Positions 12,801 through 26,352 of a DNA stretch of 64,000 bases are shown here, piece by piece; position 1 is the first letter of the stretch; every line of letters begins with the position of its first letter. The stretch is taken from positions 53,501 to 117,500 of the forward strand of contig CALYLW010001378.1 of the NCBI GenBank assembly GCA_944989445.1, written 5' to 3'. Made by a program: the position numbers and the translations under genes. Below the pieces are notes generated by a model. That model was not told the origin of the DNA. It saw only the letters and a list, made by a program, of their open reading frames with translations, and did not search any database. The stretch comes from Ampullaceana balthica. Taxonomy: Eukaryota; Mollusca; Gastropoda; Lymnaeidae.

Positions 12801-15800
12801 CCACATCTCCATATTACACAAAACTCATCTTAGTCCCCACATCTCCATATACACAAAACTCATCTTAGTCCCCACATCTCCATATACACAAAACTCATCT
12901 TAGTCCCCACATCTCCATATACACAAAACTCATCTTAGTCCCCACATCTCCATATTCACAAAACTCATCTTAGTCCCCACATCTCCATATACACAAAACT
13001 CATCTTAGTCCCCACATCTCCATATACACAAAACTCATCTTAGTCCCCACATCTCCATATACACAAAACTCATCTTAGTCCCCACATCTCCATATACACA
13101 AAACTCATCTTAGTCCCCACATCTCCATATACACAAAACTCATCTTAGTCCCCACATCTCCATATACACAAAACTCATCTTAGTCCCCACATCTCCATAT
13201 TCACAAAACTCATCTTAGTCCCCACATCTCCATATACACAAAACTCATCTTAGTCCCCACATCTCCATATACACAAAACTCATCTTAGTCCCCACATCTC
13301 CATATACACAAAACTCATCTTAGTCCCCACATCTCCATATACACAAAACTCATCTTAGTCCCCACATCTCCATATACACAAAACTCATCTTAGTCCCCAC
13401 ATCTCCATATACACAAAACTCATCTTAGTCCCCACATCTCCATATACACAAAACTCATCTTAGTCCCCACATCTCCATATACACAAAACTCATCTTAGTC
13501 CCCACATCTCCATATACACAAAACTCATCTTAGTCCCCACATCTCCATATACACAAAACTCATCTTAGTCCCCACATCTCCATATACACAAAACTCATCT
13601 TAGTCCCCACATCTCCATATACACAAAACTCATCTTAGTCCCCACATCTCCATATACACAAAACTCATCTTAGTCCCCACATCTCCATATACACAAAACT
13701 CATCTTAGTCCCCACATCTCCATATACACAAAACTCATCTTAGTCCCCACATCTCCATATACACAAAACTCATCTTAGTCCCCACATCTCCATATACACA
13801 AAACTCATCTTAGTCCCCACATCTCCATATACACAAAACTCATCTTAGTCCCCACATCTCCATATACACAAAACTCATCTTAGTCCCCACATCTCCATAT
13901 ACACAAAACTCATCTTAGTCCCCACATCTCCATATACACAAAACTCATCTTAGTCCCCACATCTCCATATACACAAAACTCATCTTAGTCCCCACATCTC
14001 CATATACACAAAACTCATCTTAGTCCCCACATCTCCATATACACAAAACTCATCTTAGTCCCCACATCTCCATATACACAAAACTCATCTTAGTCCCCAC
14101 ATCTCCATATACACAAAACTCATCTTAGTCCCCACATCTCCATATACACAAAACTCATCTTAGTCCCCACATCTCCATATACACAAAACTCATCTTAGTC
14201 CCCACATCTCCATATACACAAAACTCATCTTAGTCCCCACATCTCCATATACACAAAACTCATCTTAGTCCCCACATCTCCATATACACAAAACTCATCT
14301 TAGTCCCCACATCTCCATATACACAAAACTCATCTTAGTCCCCACATCTCCATATACACAAAACTCATCTTAGTCCCCACATCTCCATATACACAAAACT
14401 CATCTTAGTCCCCACATCTCCATATACACAAAACTCATCTTAGTCCCCACATCTCCATATACACAAAACTCATCTTAGTCCCCACATCTCCATATACACA
14501 AAACTCATCTTAGTCCCCACATCTCCATATACACAAAACTCATCTTAGTCCCCACATCTCCATATACACAAAACTCATCTTAGTCCCCACATCTCCATAT
14601 ACACAAAACTCATCTTAGTCCCCACATCTCCATATACACAAAACTCATCTTAGTCCCCACATCTCCATATACACAAAACTCATCTTAGTCCCCACATCTC
14701 CATATACACAAAACTCATCTTAGTCCCCACATCTCCATATACACAAAACTCATCTTAGTCCCCACATCTCCATATACACAAAACTCATCTTAGTCCCCAC
14801 ATCTCCATATACACAAAACTCATCTTAGTCCCCACATCTCCATATACACAAAACTCATCTTAGTCCCCACATCTCCATATACACAAAACTCATCTTAGTC
14901 CCCACATCTCCATATACACAAAACTCATCTTAGTCCCCACATCTCCATATACACAAAACTCATCTTAGTCCCCACATCTCCATATACACAAAACTCATCT
15001 TAGTCCCCACATCTCCATATACACAAAACTCATCTTAGTCCCCACATCTCCATATACACAAAACTCATCTTAGTCCCCACATCTCCATATACACAAAACT
15101 CATCTTAGTCCCCACATCTCCATATACACAAAACTCATCTTAGTCCCCACATCTCCATATACACAAAACTCATCTTAGTCCCCACATCTCCATATACACA
15201 AAACTCATCTTAGTCCCCACATCTCCATATACACAAAACTCATCTTAGTCCCCACATCTCCATATACACAAAACTCATCTTAGTCCCCACATCTCCATAT
15301 ACACAAAACTCATCTTAGTCCCCACATCTCCATATACACAAAACTCATCTTAGTCCCCACATCTCCATATACACAAAACTCATCTTAGTCCCCACATCTC
15401 CATATACACAAAACTCATCTTAGTCCCCACATCTCCATATACACAAAACTCATCTTAGTCCCCACATCTCCATATACACAAAACTCATCTTAGTCCCCAC
15501 ATCTCCATATACACAAAACTCATCTTAGTCCCCACATCTCCATATTCACAAAACTCATCTTAGTCCCCACATCTCCATATACACAAAACTCATCTTAGTC
15601 CCCACATCTCCATATACACAAAACTCATCTTAGTCCCCACATCTCCATATACACAAAACTCATCTTAGTCCCCACATCTCCATATACACAAAACTCATCT
15701 TAGTCCCCACATCTCCATATACACAAAACTCATCTTAGTCCCCACATCTCCATATACACAAAACTCATCTTAGTCCCCACATCTCCATATACACAAAACT

Positions 15801-18800
15801 CATCTTAGTCCCCACATCTCCATATACACAAAACTCATCTTAGTCCCCACATCTCCATATACACAAAACTCATCTTAGTCCCCACATCTCCATATACACA
15901 AAACTCATCTTAGTCCCCACATCTCCATATACACAAAACTCATCTTAGTCCCCACATCTCCATATACACAAAACTCATCTTAGTCCCCACATCTCCATAT
16001 ACACAAAACTCATCTTAGTCCCCACATCTCCATATACACAAAACTCATCTTAGTCCCCACATCTCCATATACACAAAACTCATCTTAGTCCCCACATCTC
16101 CATATACACAAAACTCATCTTAGTCCCCACATCTCCATATACACAAAACTCATCTTAGTCCCCACATCTCCATATACACAAAACTCATCTTAGTCCCCAC
16201 ATCTCCATATACACAAAACTCATCTTAGTCCCCACATCTCCATATACACAAAACTCATCTTAGTCCCCACATCTCCATATACACAAAACTCATCTTAGTC
16301 CCCACATCTCCATATACACAAAACTCATCTTAGTCCCCACATCTCCATATACACAAAACTCATCTTAGTCCCCACATCTCCATATACACAAAACTCATCT
16401 TAGTCCCCACATCTCCATATACACAAAACTCATCTTAGTCCCCACATCTCCATATACACAAAACTCATCTTAGTCCCCACATCTCCATATACACAAAACT
16501 CATCTTAGTCCCCACATCTCCATATACACAAAACTCATCTTAGTCCCCACATCTCCATATACACAAAACTCATCTTAGTCCCCACATCTCCATATACACA
16601 AAACTCATCTTAGTCCCCACATCTCCATATACACAAAACTCATCTTAGTCCCCACATCTCCATATACACAAAACTCATCTTAGTCCCCACATCTCCATAT
16701 ACACAAAACTCATCTTAGTCCCCACATCTCCATATACACAAAACTCATCTTAGTCCCCACATCTCCATATACACAAAACTCATCTTAGTCCCCACATCTC
16801 CATATACACAAAACTCATCTTAGTCCCCACATCTCCATATACACAAAACTCATCTTAGTCCCCACATCTCCATATACACAAAACTCATCTTAGTCCCCAC
16901 ATCTCCATATACACAAAACTCATCTTAGTCCCCACATCTCCATATACACAAAACTCATCTTAGTCCCCACATCTCCATATACACAAAACTCATCTTAGTC
17001 CCCACATCTCCATATACACAAAACTCATCTTAGTCCCCACATCTCCATATACACAAAACTCATCTTAGTCCCCACATCTCCATATACACAAAACTCATCT
17101 TAGTCCCCACATCTCCATATACACAAAACTCATCTTAGTCCCCACATCTCCATATACACAAAACTCATCTTAGTCCCCACATCTCCATATACACAAAACT
17201 CATCTTAGTCCCCACATCTCCATATACACAAAACTCATCTTAGTCCCCACATCTCCATATACACAAAACTCATCTTAGTCCCCACATCTCCATATTCACA
17301 AAACTCATCTTAGTCCCCACATCTCCATATACACAAAACTCATCTTAGTCCCCACATCTCCATATACACAAAACTCATCTTAGTCCCCACATCTCCATAT
17401 ACACAAAACTCATCTTAGTCCCCACATCTCCATATACACAAAACTCATCTTAGTCCCCACATCTCCATATACACAAAACTCATCTTAGTCCCCACATCTC
17501 CATATACACAAAACTCATCTTAGTCCCCACATCTCCATATACACAAAACTCATCTTAGTCCCCACATCTCCATATACACAAAACTCATCTTAGTCCCCAC
17601 ATCTCCATATACACAAAACTCATCTTAGTCCCCACATCTCCATATACACAAAACTCATCTTAGTCCCCACATCTCCATATACACAAAACTCATCTTAGTC
17701 CCCACATCTCCATATACACAAAACTCATCTTAGTCCCCACATCTCCATATACACAAAACTCATCTTAGTCCCCACATCTCCATATACACAAAACTCATCT
17801 TAGTCCCCACATCTCCATATACACAAAACTCATCTTAGTCCCCACATCTCCATATACACAAAACTCATCTTAGTCCCCACATCTCCATATACACAAAACT
17901 CATCTTAGTCCCCACATCTCCATATACACAAAACTCATCTTAGTCCCCACATCTCCATATACACAAAACTCATCTTAGTCCCCACATCTCCATATACACA
18001 AAACTCATCTTAGTCCCCACATCTCCATATACACAAAACTCATCTTAGTCCCCACATCTCCATATACACAAAACTCATCTTAGTCCCCACATCTCCATAT
18101 ACACAAAACTCATCTTAGTCCCCACATCTCCATATACACAAAACTCATCTTAGTCCCCACATCTCCATATACACAAAACTCATCTTAGTCCCCACATCTC
18201 CATATACACAAAACTCATCTTAGTCCCCACATCTCCATATTCACAAAACTCATCTTAGTCCCCACATCTCCATATACACAAAACTCATCTTAGTCCCCAC
18301 ATCTCCATATACACAAAACTCATCTTAGTCCCCACATCTCCATATACACAAAACTCATCTTAGTCCCCACATCTCCATATACACAAAACTCATCTTAGTC
18401 CCCACATCTCCATATACACAAAACTCATCTTAGTCCCCACATCTCCATATACACAAAACTCATCTTAGTCCCCACATCTCCATATACACAAAACTCATCT
18501 TAGTCCCCACATCTCCATATACACAAAACTCATCTTAGTCCCCACATCTCCATATACACAAAACTCATCTTAGTCCCCACATCTCCATATACACAAAACT
18601 CATCTTAGTCCCCACATCTCCATATACACAAAACTCATCTTAGTCCCCACATCTCCATATACACAAAACTCATCTTAGTCCCCACATCTCCATATACACA
18701 AAACTCATCTTAGTCCCCACATCTCCATATACACAAAACTCATCTTAGTCCCCACATCTCCATATACACAAAACTCATCTTAGTCCCCACATCTCCATAT

Positions 18801-20853
18801 ACACAAAACTCATCTTAGTCCCCACATCTCCATATACACAAAACTCATCTTAGTCCCCACATCTCCATATACACAAAACTCATCTTAGTCCCCACATCTC
18901 CATATACACAAAACTCATCTTAGTCCCCACATCTCCATATACACAAAACTCATCTTAGTCCCCACATCTCCATATACACAAAACTCATCTTAGTCCCCAC
19001 ATCTCCATATACACAAAACTCATCTTAGTCCCCACATCTCCATATTCACAAAACTCATCTTAGTCCCCACATCTCCATATACACAAAACTCATCTTAGTC
19101 CCCACATCTCCATATACACAAAACTCATCTTAGTCCCCACATCTCCATATACACAAAACTCATCTTAGTCCCCACATCTCCATATACACAAAACTCATCT
19201 TAGTCCCCACATCTCCATATACACAAAACTCATCTTAGTCCCCACATCTCCATATACACAAAACTCATCTTAGTCCCCACATCTCCATATACACAAAACT
19301 CATCTTAGTCCCCACATCTCCATATACACAAAACTCATCTTAGTCCCCACATCTCCATATACACAAAACTCATCTTAGTCCCCACATCTCCATATACACA
19401 AAACTCATCTTAGTCCCCACATCTCCATATACACAAAACTCATCTTAGTCCCCACATCTCCATATACACAAAACTCATCTTAGTCCCCACATCTCCATAT
19501 ACACAAAACTCATCTTAGTCCCCACATCTCCATATACACAAAACTCATCTTAGTCCCCACATCTCCATATACACAAAACTCATCTTAGTCCCCACATCTC
19601 CATATACACAAAACTCATCTTAGTCCCCACATCTCCATATACACAAAACTCATCTTAGTCCCCACATCTCCATATACACAAAACTCATCTTAGTCCCCAC
19701 ATCTCCATATACACAAAACTCATCTTAGTCCCCACATCTCCATATACACAAAACTCATCTTAGTCCCCACATCTCCATATACACAAAACTCATCTTAGTC
19801 CCCACATCTCCATATACACAAAACTCATCTTAGTCCCCACATCTCCATATACACAAAACTCATCTTAGTCCCCACATCTCCATATACACAAAACTCATCT
19901 TAGTCCCCACATCTCCATATACACAAAACTCATCTTAGTCCCCACATCTCCATATACACAAAACTCATCTTAGTCCCCACATCTCCATATACACAAAACT
20001 CATCTTAGTCCCCACATCTCCATATACACAAAACTCATCTTAGTCCCCACATCTCCATATACACAAAACTCATCTTAGTCCCCACATCTCCATATACACA
20101 AAACTCATCTTAGTCCCCACATCTCCATATACACAAAACTCATCTTAGTCCCCACATCTCCATATACACAAAACTCATCTTAGTCCCCACATCTCCATAT
20201 ACACAAAACTCATCTTAGTCCCCACATCTCCATATACACAAAACTCATCTTAGTCCCCACATCTCCATATACACAAAACTCATCTTAGTCCCCACATCTC
20301 CATATACACAAAACTCATCTTAGTCCCCACATCTCCATATACACAAAACTCATCTTAGTCCCCACATCTCCATATACACAAAACTCATCTTAGTCCCCAC
20401 ATCTCCATATACACAAAACTCATCTTAGTCCCCACATCTCCATATACACAAAACTCATCTTAGTCCCCACATCTCCATATTCACAAAACTCATCTTAGTC
20501 CCCACATCTCCATATACACAAAACTCATCTTAGTCCCCACATCTCCATATACACAAAACTCATCTTAGTCCCCACATCTCCATATACACAAAACTCATCT
20601 TAGTCCCCACATCTCCATATACACAAAACTCATCTTAGTCCCCACATCTCCATATACACAAAACTCATCTTAGTCCCCACATCTCCATATACACAAAACT
20701 CATCTTAGTCCCCACATCTCCATATACACAAAACTCATCTTAGTCCCCACATCTCCATATACACAAAACTCATCTTAGTCCCCACATCTCCATATACACA
20801 AAACTCATCTTAGTCCCCACATCTCGATATTCACAAAACTCATCTTAGTCCCC
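6861..20853. repeat. 14-kb satellite-like array of a 35-bp unit, ~400 copies
   Basis: The unit reads CTCCATATACACAAAACTCA then TCTTAGTCCCCACAT. Copies are almost perfect. The main variant is ATATTCAC for ATATACAC, in about 22 copies, concentrated between 7.9 and 10.7 kb. A copy near 7133 has lost 4 bp, a copy near 12814 has gained 1 bp, and the last copy also has CTCGATAT. The plus strand carries TAG in every unit, so no frame stays open. The array lies between the two ends of a probable LTR. Confidence 0.97.
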
Positions 20854-21040
20854 TCGGTCCAAAACCGACCGACTTGGGCGACGTTAAAATCTCAACCCTT
20901 ACAACTGCAACTCTTCAGCTGACCGTCTCGCTCGACCATCTCAACTGGCACACCTGGTCTATCTCTGACCTCTCGCATATCCTCTGTCCACAGACATACA
21001 TGTGACCAACATTTCACTAAAACAACATCCTACCCGTGAC
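20854..21040. other. Residual LTR sequence between the 35-bp array and the hAT element
   Basis: This is single-copy sequence with no frame of note. It ends with CCCGTGAC, the left copy of the hAT target-site duplication. Confidence 0.5.
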
Positions 21041-22901
21041 TAGGCCTGTCAACGGGTACCCGGGACCCGGGTACCCGTTGTCGTGTGATTACCCGGGTAG
21101 TAAAATTCCACCCGGGTACCCGTGAAAATGTGCCTTCAATGTCTATATTCATTATTAACGGCGGCCAAACTTCGGCTCCCATGCGGCTTTTTTGTGTTTA
21201 CATTGTGGCTCGCGAAACAATTTATCAAATGAAAATTTGTGGTTTTTTTAAATGAGCTGTGAGTACATCTATGAAGAAATATCAGACTCTGTCAACGGGA
21301 AATAAAATACGGTCCCAACAAATTACAATGTATTTTAATACATCTTTTTTCTCTCAACGTGAAACAGAAATCACAAAACACAAAAAGGTTTTGGTTCTTT
21401 TAAAGAATCATATAAAGAAAACAAAAGTCATCTGCCAAAAATAAGGATGGACTGCTTAGAGATGAAAGTTGACACTAATTTTGATTTGAAATACGCCGAT
21501 TTATACTAGTAGTCTAGCTAATGTTGCTTATCTACCCCTCTCTCCTCCCTTCACTCCTTGCAGTCGCTTATACTTCTTGTCTTCAGTAACACGTGGTGAC
21601 CTAGAAAAACTGATGTTATTAATGCGTACAAGGTTATCAGTATTTAAATTTAATATATTAAATAGTTACTAACAGTGTAGGATGGGCAGACGTCGCCGTG
21701 AGGATGGACTGCATAGAGAAGAAAGAGGCCGTGTTTTTTTTTCTTCATAAAAGCACATTGGCTTTGACACTAACTTTGCTTTGAAATAGCCGACAGTGGG
21801 TCACCGATTGATACTAGCTAATGTCGTCAATATCTCTTCACTCCTATAACCCAGTGCTTCTCAAGCTTTTTAGTATGCCGGACGGCAGGAATTGAATTTT
21901 TTCCATTGCACCAGGAACCGGTACACTATTTTCCCGGTACTTACATGGTAGCGAAATGTATTTTATTTCCTTTTATTTCTTTCATTTATTAGCTTATTGT
22001 CAAAAATGGCGAATTCTATTGTGTTAGTATTATTGGTAGCAATTGGAGGATTAAAATTATATTTCTCTCTCATTTCTTGATAACTTCCGCCCGCGGACCA
22101 CAATTTTGAGAAGCACTGCTATAATCCCCACCCCTCGCATTCACGTGTGTTTCTTGTGTTTATTAACACGTGTTTGCCTAGCCCAAAAATTGATATAAAT
22201 ATACACCGAAAGTTGTCAGTTTTTAAAGTTAATAAGATTGGTAAGACATCGTGTGGAATCATGCCAAGTGAGTTGACAGTGACACGGCAAAATGCAACCA
22301 TTGTAATGAAATTGTGTCTGCGAAAGGTGGCAACCCAGCGCGATAAAAAGCCATCTGAACGCAATTCATAAAATTGATATTGATAAACAAACCGCCGACC
22401 CATCCAATAAAATAAATATTTTGTTGTTAACATTACTAACAAAAGCAGTAACACTGACCAAAGCACGATCACTTGATATTTACCGCAGTATTGCATCCGT
22501 CATCGCCCTTAGCATTGACCAACGACGCCAAGTGGATATTAACATTAAAGGTATGAGTAGTATGACGCTGAACGTTACGTCATTGCTGTTGTCATTTTTT
22601 TTGCATGTTCAGTTTACTGTAGTTTTAGTTTATGATTATGACGAAAGCATTTACAGCAGGAATTGATTAAACGTTTTTAGTGCATTATAGTTAATTGTAG
22701 TGCATTAGTAATAGTGTTAAAGGAAGCAAGCCGTTTGCTACTACTACTGTGTGAAATGAGGTGCATGGAGGGTGGCTAAGTTGCACTGTATAGCGATCAT
22801 GACAGGGAAAATTATGCGACGTTTAGAACGGGTAACCCGGGTACCCGCTCGAAATTTTCACGGGTACCCGGGCAGCTTTTTTCAACAAATTGACAGCCCT
22901 A
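21041..22901. mobile_element. Non-autonomous hAT transposon, 1,861 bp
   Basis: The element begins TAGGCCTGTCAA and ends with the complement of TAGGGCTGTCAA. It is flanked by a perfect 8-bp duplication, CCCGTGAC, at 21033-21040 and 22902-22909; 8-bp TSDs are diagnostic of hAT insertion. Both ends carry nested palindromes of GGGTACCCGG, and 21054-21078 is a near-perfect inverted repeat about one central base. An internal duplication links about 21443-21545 with about 21701-21850 (GGATGGACTGC, TTGACACTAA, CTAGCTAATGT). A 267-bp hAT MITE is nested at 21852-22118. No transposase domain is legible in any frame, so it would depend on an enzyme made elsewhere. Confidence 0.9.
21852..22118. mobile_element. 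Nested hAT MITE, 267 bp
   Basis: The left end is CAGTGCTTCTCAAGC and the right end is the complement of CAGTGCTTCTCAAAA, giving 13 matching terminal bases. The flanks are CTATAACC on the left and CTATAATC on the right, a 7-of-8 TSD. The CAGTG-TTCTCAA terminus is typical of hAT MITEs. It sits inside the larger hAT element, so it inserted later. Confidence 0.87.
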
Positions 22902-22963
22902 CCCGTGACTAGTGTCCACTCAGTCAACACCATTCATCCACAGTGATTCTCATACCTCTGAAA

Positions 22964-22980
22964 TATCCCCCCTCTTCCCT
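22964..22980 (-). other. Candidate polypurine tract next to the first LTR
   Basis: On the minus strand this reads AAGGGAAGAGGGGGGATA directly before the proposed LTR start. The counterpart at 47455-47468 reads GGAAGAGGGGGATA, again directly before an LTR start. The flanking TTAGATTCTAC and CAGGGTATGGAATCACT are also shared between the two loci. Polypurine tracts prime plus-strand DNA synthesis in LTR retrotransposons. Confidence 0.5.
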
Positions 22981-23811
22981 TAGATTCTACTACCGTGTAG
23001 AATCTTCTATTTACAAGAAAAAATTCAGGGTATGGAATCACTGTCATTTACACCCCCACACACAAAAACATGTTCAGTATGTACAAATGAAGGTTAAATA
23101 CATGAGCGCGTTATCTGTAACAAACTGCCCTCAAAGTAATCATAAACCCAATCATTGCAATTAAGTATAACAATTAACTACAACTCTAGTGCTCTCCACA
23201 TCATGGGAGCTTTATGGAGCAGTCATTGCTCTCCTGTGGATTATTAACGTCCCCACAGTGGGAACCTTTATGTATATTTATTGTCCCCATAGTGATACCC
23301 TTTTATAACCCTCTCGGACTTGGTTATAAATTTATCCGTATCATCATAATCATAAAAATGATACTCATTAAAAAAAATTCTCAAAGCTTCTTAATATCAT
23401 AAACCCTCAATTCATAATCAACATTATAATAATCATACACATAAAAATTATCAACAAAATTCTCATAAACCAAATATTTCATCATATTCATGGCATATCA
23501 TCATAAATTTAAAAAATGGCCGGAGGTCTCCGAGGGCACAACATTTCTTAAATGATGAACAAAAAACAGTTGTCATGACATCAGAACACCTCAATACATA
23601 TCATAACAATAGACCCCAAAATTCAACACAAACTCTATTATCATCAAGGCATAATCATAGTCATCAACAAAAACACATCATCCTCATCATAGAAATACAA
23701 TAATTATTACCTATTTATTTAAATCAATCAATACACAGCCAAAAAAATTAATACAACAAAGATCATAGTCATTGTTTTTGATGGTGGAATATTACGTCTG
23801 TCTACCATCCT
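22981..23811. other. AT-rich region beside the purine tract, no gene recognised
   Basis: The first ~75 bp match the flank of the second LTR, so they are probably the 3' end of the internal region of a retroelement. The rest contains only short frames and A/C-rich low-complexity stretches (ATCATCATAA-like). Confidence 0.45.
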
Positions 23812-24485
23812 AACTATCAAACGACCCTGGTTACCGTTATACCGGCTAATGTGTTCAACTATCAAACGACCCTGGTTACCGTTATACCGGCTAATGTGTT
23901 CAACTATCAAACGACCCTGGTTACCGTTATACCGGCTAATGTGTTCAACTATCAAACGACCCTGGTTACCGTTATACCGGCTAATGTGTTCAACTATCAA
24001 ACGACCCTGGTTACCGTTATACCGGCTAATGTGTTCAACTATCAAACGACCCTGGTTACCGTTATACCGGCTAATGTGTTCAACTATCAAACGACCCTGG
24101 TTACCGTTATACCGGCTAATGTGTTCAACTATCAAACGACCCTGGTTACCGTTATACCGGCTAATGTGTTCAACTATCAAACGACCCTGGTTACCGTTAT
24201 ACCGGCTAATGTGTTCAACTATCAAACGACCCTGGTTACCGTTATACCGGCTAATGTGTTCAACTATCAAACGACCCTGGTTACCGTTATACCGGCTAAT
24301 GTGTTCAACTATCAAACGACCCTGGTTACCGTTATACCGGCTAATGTGTTCAACTATCAAACGACCCTGGTTACCGTTATACCGGCTAATGTGTTCAACT
24401 ATCAAACGACCCTGGTTACCGTTATACCGGCTAATGTGTTCAACTATCAAACGACCCTGGTTACCGTTATACCGGCTAATGTGTT
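23812..24485. repeat. 45-bp minisatellite, 15 essentially identical copies
   Basis: The unit starts AACTATCAAACGACCCTGGT and continues TACCGTTATACCGGCTAATG TGTTC. Copy starts run from 23812 to 24442 at 45-bp steps with no differences that I can see. A 45-bp period keeps several frames open on both strands (15-residue repeats), and no start context or flanking exon supports translation. Confidence 0.96.
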
Positions 24486-24554
24486 ACCGTTATACCGGCT
24501 AATGTGTTACCGTTGTACCGGCTAATGTGTTACCGTTATACCGGCTAATGTGTT
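24486..24554. repeat. 23-bp sub-repeat, 3 copies
   Basis: ACCGTTATACCGGCTAATGT GTT repeats at 24486, 24509 and 24532. It is the right half of the 45-bp unit amplified on its own at the edge of the parent array. One copy has GTTGTACC. Confidence 0.93.
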
Positions 24555-24710
24555 CTATTTCAAGTCATGGCAATAACTATACCGCCACTGGTGTCAAAAT
24601 AACCTGACCTCCTTTGCTTTCTAATTTTTGACATCTAAAGTTAACGGTTGTGGCTTTTAGTATCTCATCTTCACCAACAAGAATCAATGATTTGATCAGG
24701 ACCCCAACTA

Positions 24711-26110
24711 TCAACTAAAACTTGTAACTAAACACAAATACCCCACATTGTAACAAAACACAAATACCCCAACTTGTAACTCAACACATATACCCAACCT
24801 TGTAACTAAACACATATACCCCACCTTGTAACTAAACACATATACCCCACCTTGTAACTAAACACATATACCCCACCTTGTAACTAAAGACAAATACCTC
24901 ACCTTGTAACTAAACACATATACCCCACCTTGTAACTAAACACATATACCCCACCTTGTAACTAAGACAAATACCTCACCTTGTAACTAAACACATATAC
25001 CCCACCTTGTAAATAAACACAAATACCCCACCTTGTAACTAAACACAAATACCCCAAATGAAACTAAACACAAATACCTCACCCTGTAAATAAACACATA
25101 TACCCCAACTTGTAACTAAACACAAATATCCAACCTTGTAACTAAACACAAATATCCAACCTTGTAACTAAACACATATACCCCACATTGTAACTAAAGA
25201 CAAATACCTCACCTTGTAAGTAAACACAAATACCCCACCTTGTAACTAAACACAAATACCTCACCCTGTAAATAAACACATATACCCCACCTTGTAACTA
25301 AACACAAATACCTCACCCTGTAAATAAACACATATACCTCACCTTGTAACTAAACACAAATACCTCACCCTGTAAATAAACACATATACCCCACCTTGTA
25401 ACTAAACACAAATACCTCACCCTGTAAATAAACACATATACCCCACCTTGTAACTAAACACAAATACCCCACCTTGTAACTAAACACACATACCCCACCT
25501 TGTAACTAAACAAACATACCCTAACTTGTAACTAAACACAAATACCCCAGCTTGTAACTAAACACACATACCCACCTTGTAACTAAACACAAATACCCCA
25601 CCTTGTAACTAAACACACATACCCCACCTTGTAACTAAACACAAACACCCCAGCTTGTAACTAAACACAAATACCTCACCCTGTAAATAAACACAAATAC
25701 CCCACCTTGTAACTAAACACAAATACCTCACCCTGTAAATAAACACATATACCCCACCTTGTAACTAAACTCAAATACCCCACCTTGTAACTAAACACAC
25801 ATACCCCACCTTGTAACTAAACACAAATACCCCACCTTGTAACTAAACACACATACCCCACCTTGTAACTAAACACACATACCCCAACTTGTAACTAAAC
25901 ACTAAACACAAATACCCCAGCTTGTAACTAAACACACATACCCACCTTGTAACTAAACACAAATACCCCACCTTGTAACTAAACACACATACCCCACCTT
26001 GTAACTAAACACAAACACCCCAGCTTGTAACTAAACACAAATACTCAAATTGTATTTAAACACAAATACCCCACCTTGTAACTAAACACATATACTCCAC
26101 CTTGTAACTC
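24711..26110. repeat. 26-bp minisatellite, ~54 copies
   Basis: The unit is close to AACACAAATACCCCACCTTG followed by TAACTA. Variants include ACACATATACC, TACCTCACCCTGTAAATAAA and ACCCCAGCTTG. The dimer ATACCTCACCCTGTAAATAAACACATATACCCCACCTTGTAACTAAACACAA recurs several times near 25250-25450, a short higher-order pattern. The core is shared with the arrays at 3825-6660. Confidence 0.95.
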
Positions 26111-26352
26111 CTTCTTGTAACGTATACAATCGATGAGCTAGTGGTCTTTCTGTGGTAGGATTTTTAAATCAGTCTTCAACTGCTGGTGCTGCGGATTGGG
26201 AAAGAAGTTCTTAGACTCCTGGCTCTGAGTACAGAAAGGTCAGACAGGAGGTCGTTAATCTACCGTCAAGTCCTGGCCTCTGACTTATCGTGAAACTAAT
26301 ATTTTAAAAAAATAATTTTAAACGTGAAATATGTTGGAAAATCTTTCTAGGA
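26111..26352. other. Single-copy spacer
   Basis: No feature recognised. Confidence 0.5.

Larger units (their letters stand above)
6676..22963 (-). mobile_element. Probable LTR (minus strand) expanded by tandem repeats and a hAT insertion
   Basis: On the minus strand a purine tract (22964-22980) is followed by TTTCAGAGGTATGAGAATC. This nearly matches the boundary at 47454, where a similar purine tract meets TGTCAAGGTAT. The far end on the minus strand reads ...GAGACCTGACA, ending at 6676, with a polyadenylation signal AATAAA at 6758-6753. Such a layout (TG...CA ends, purine tract outside, AATAAA 65-80 bp from the U5 end) is known for 3' LTRs. Inside lie the 35-bp array (6861-20853) and a hAT element (21041-22901); only about 440 bp is original LTR. 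No protease, reverse transcriptase or integrase frame is seen to the right, so the internal region is lost or was always non-coding. The boundaries are inferred. Confidence 0.5.

Noticed and set aside
6861..20853. CRISPR array
   Set aside because: The 35-bp units are contiguous with no spacers, in a eukaryotic transposon setting.
22119..22496. A 125-codon minus-strand frame as hAT transposase
   Set aside because: It starts at the edge of the inner MITE and shows none of the hAT motifs.
23728..24525. Overlapping repeat proteins of 217-240 residues on both strands
   Set aside because: All arise from the 45-bp period; both strands and several frames are open at once.
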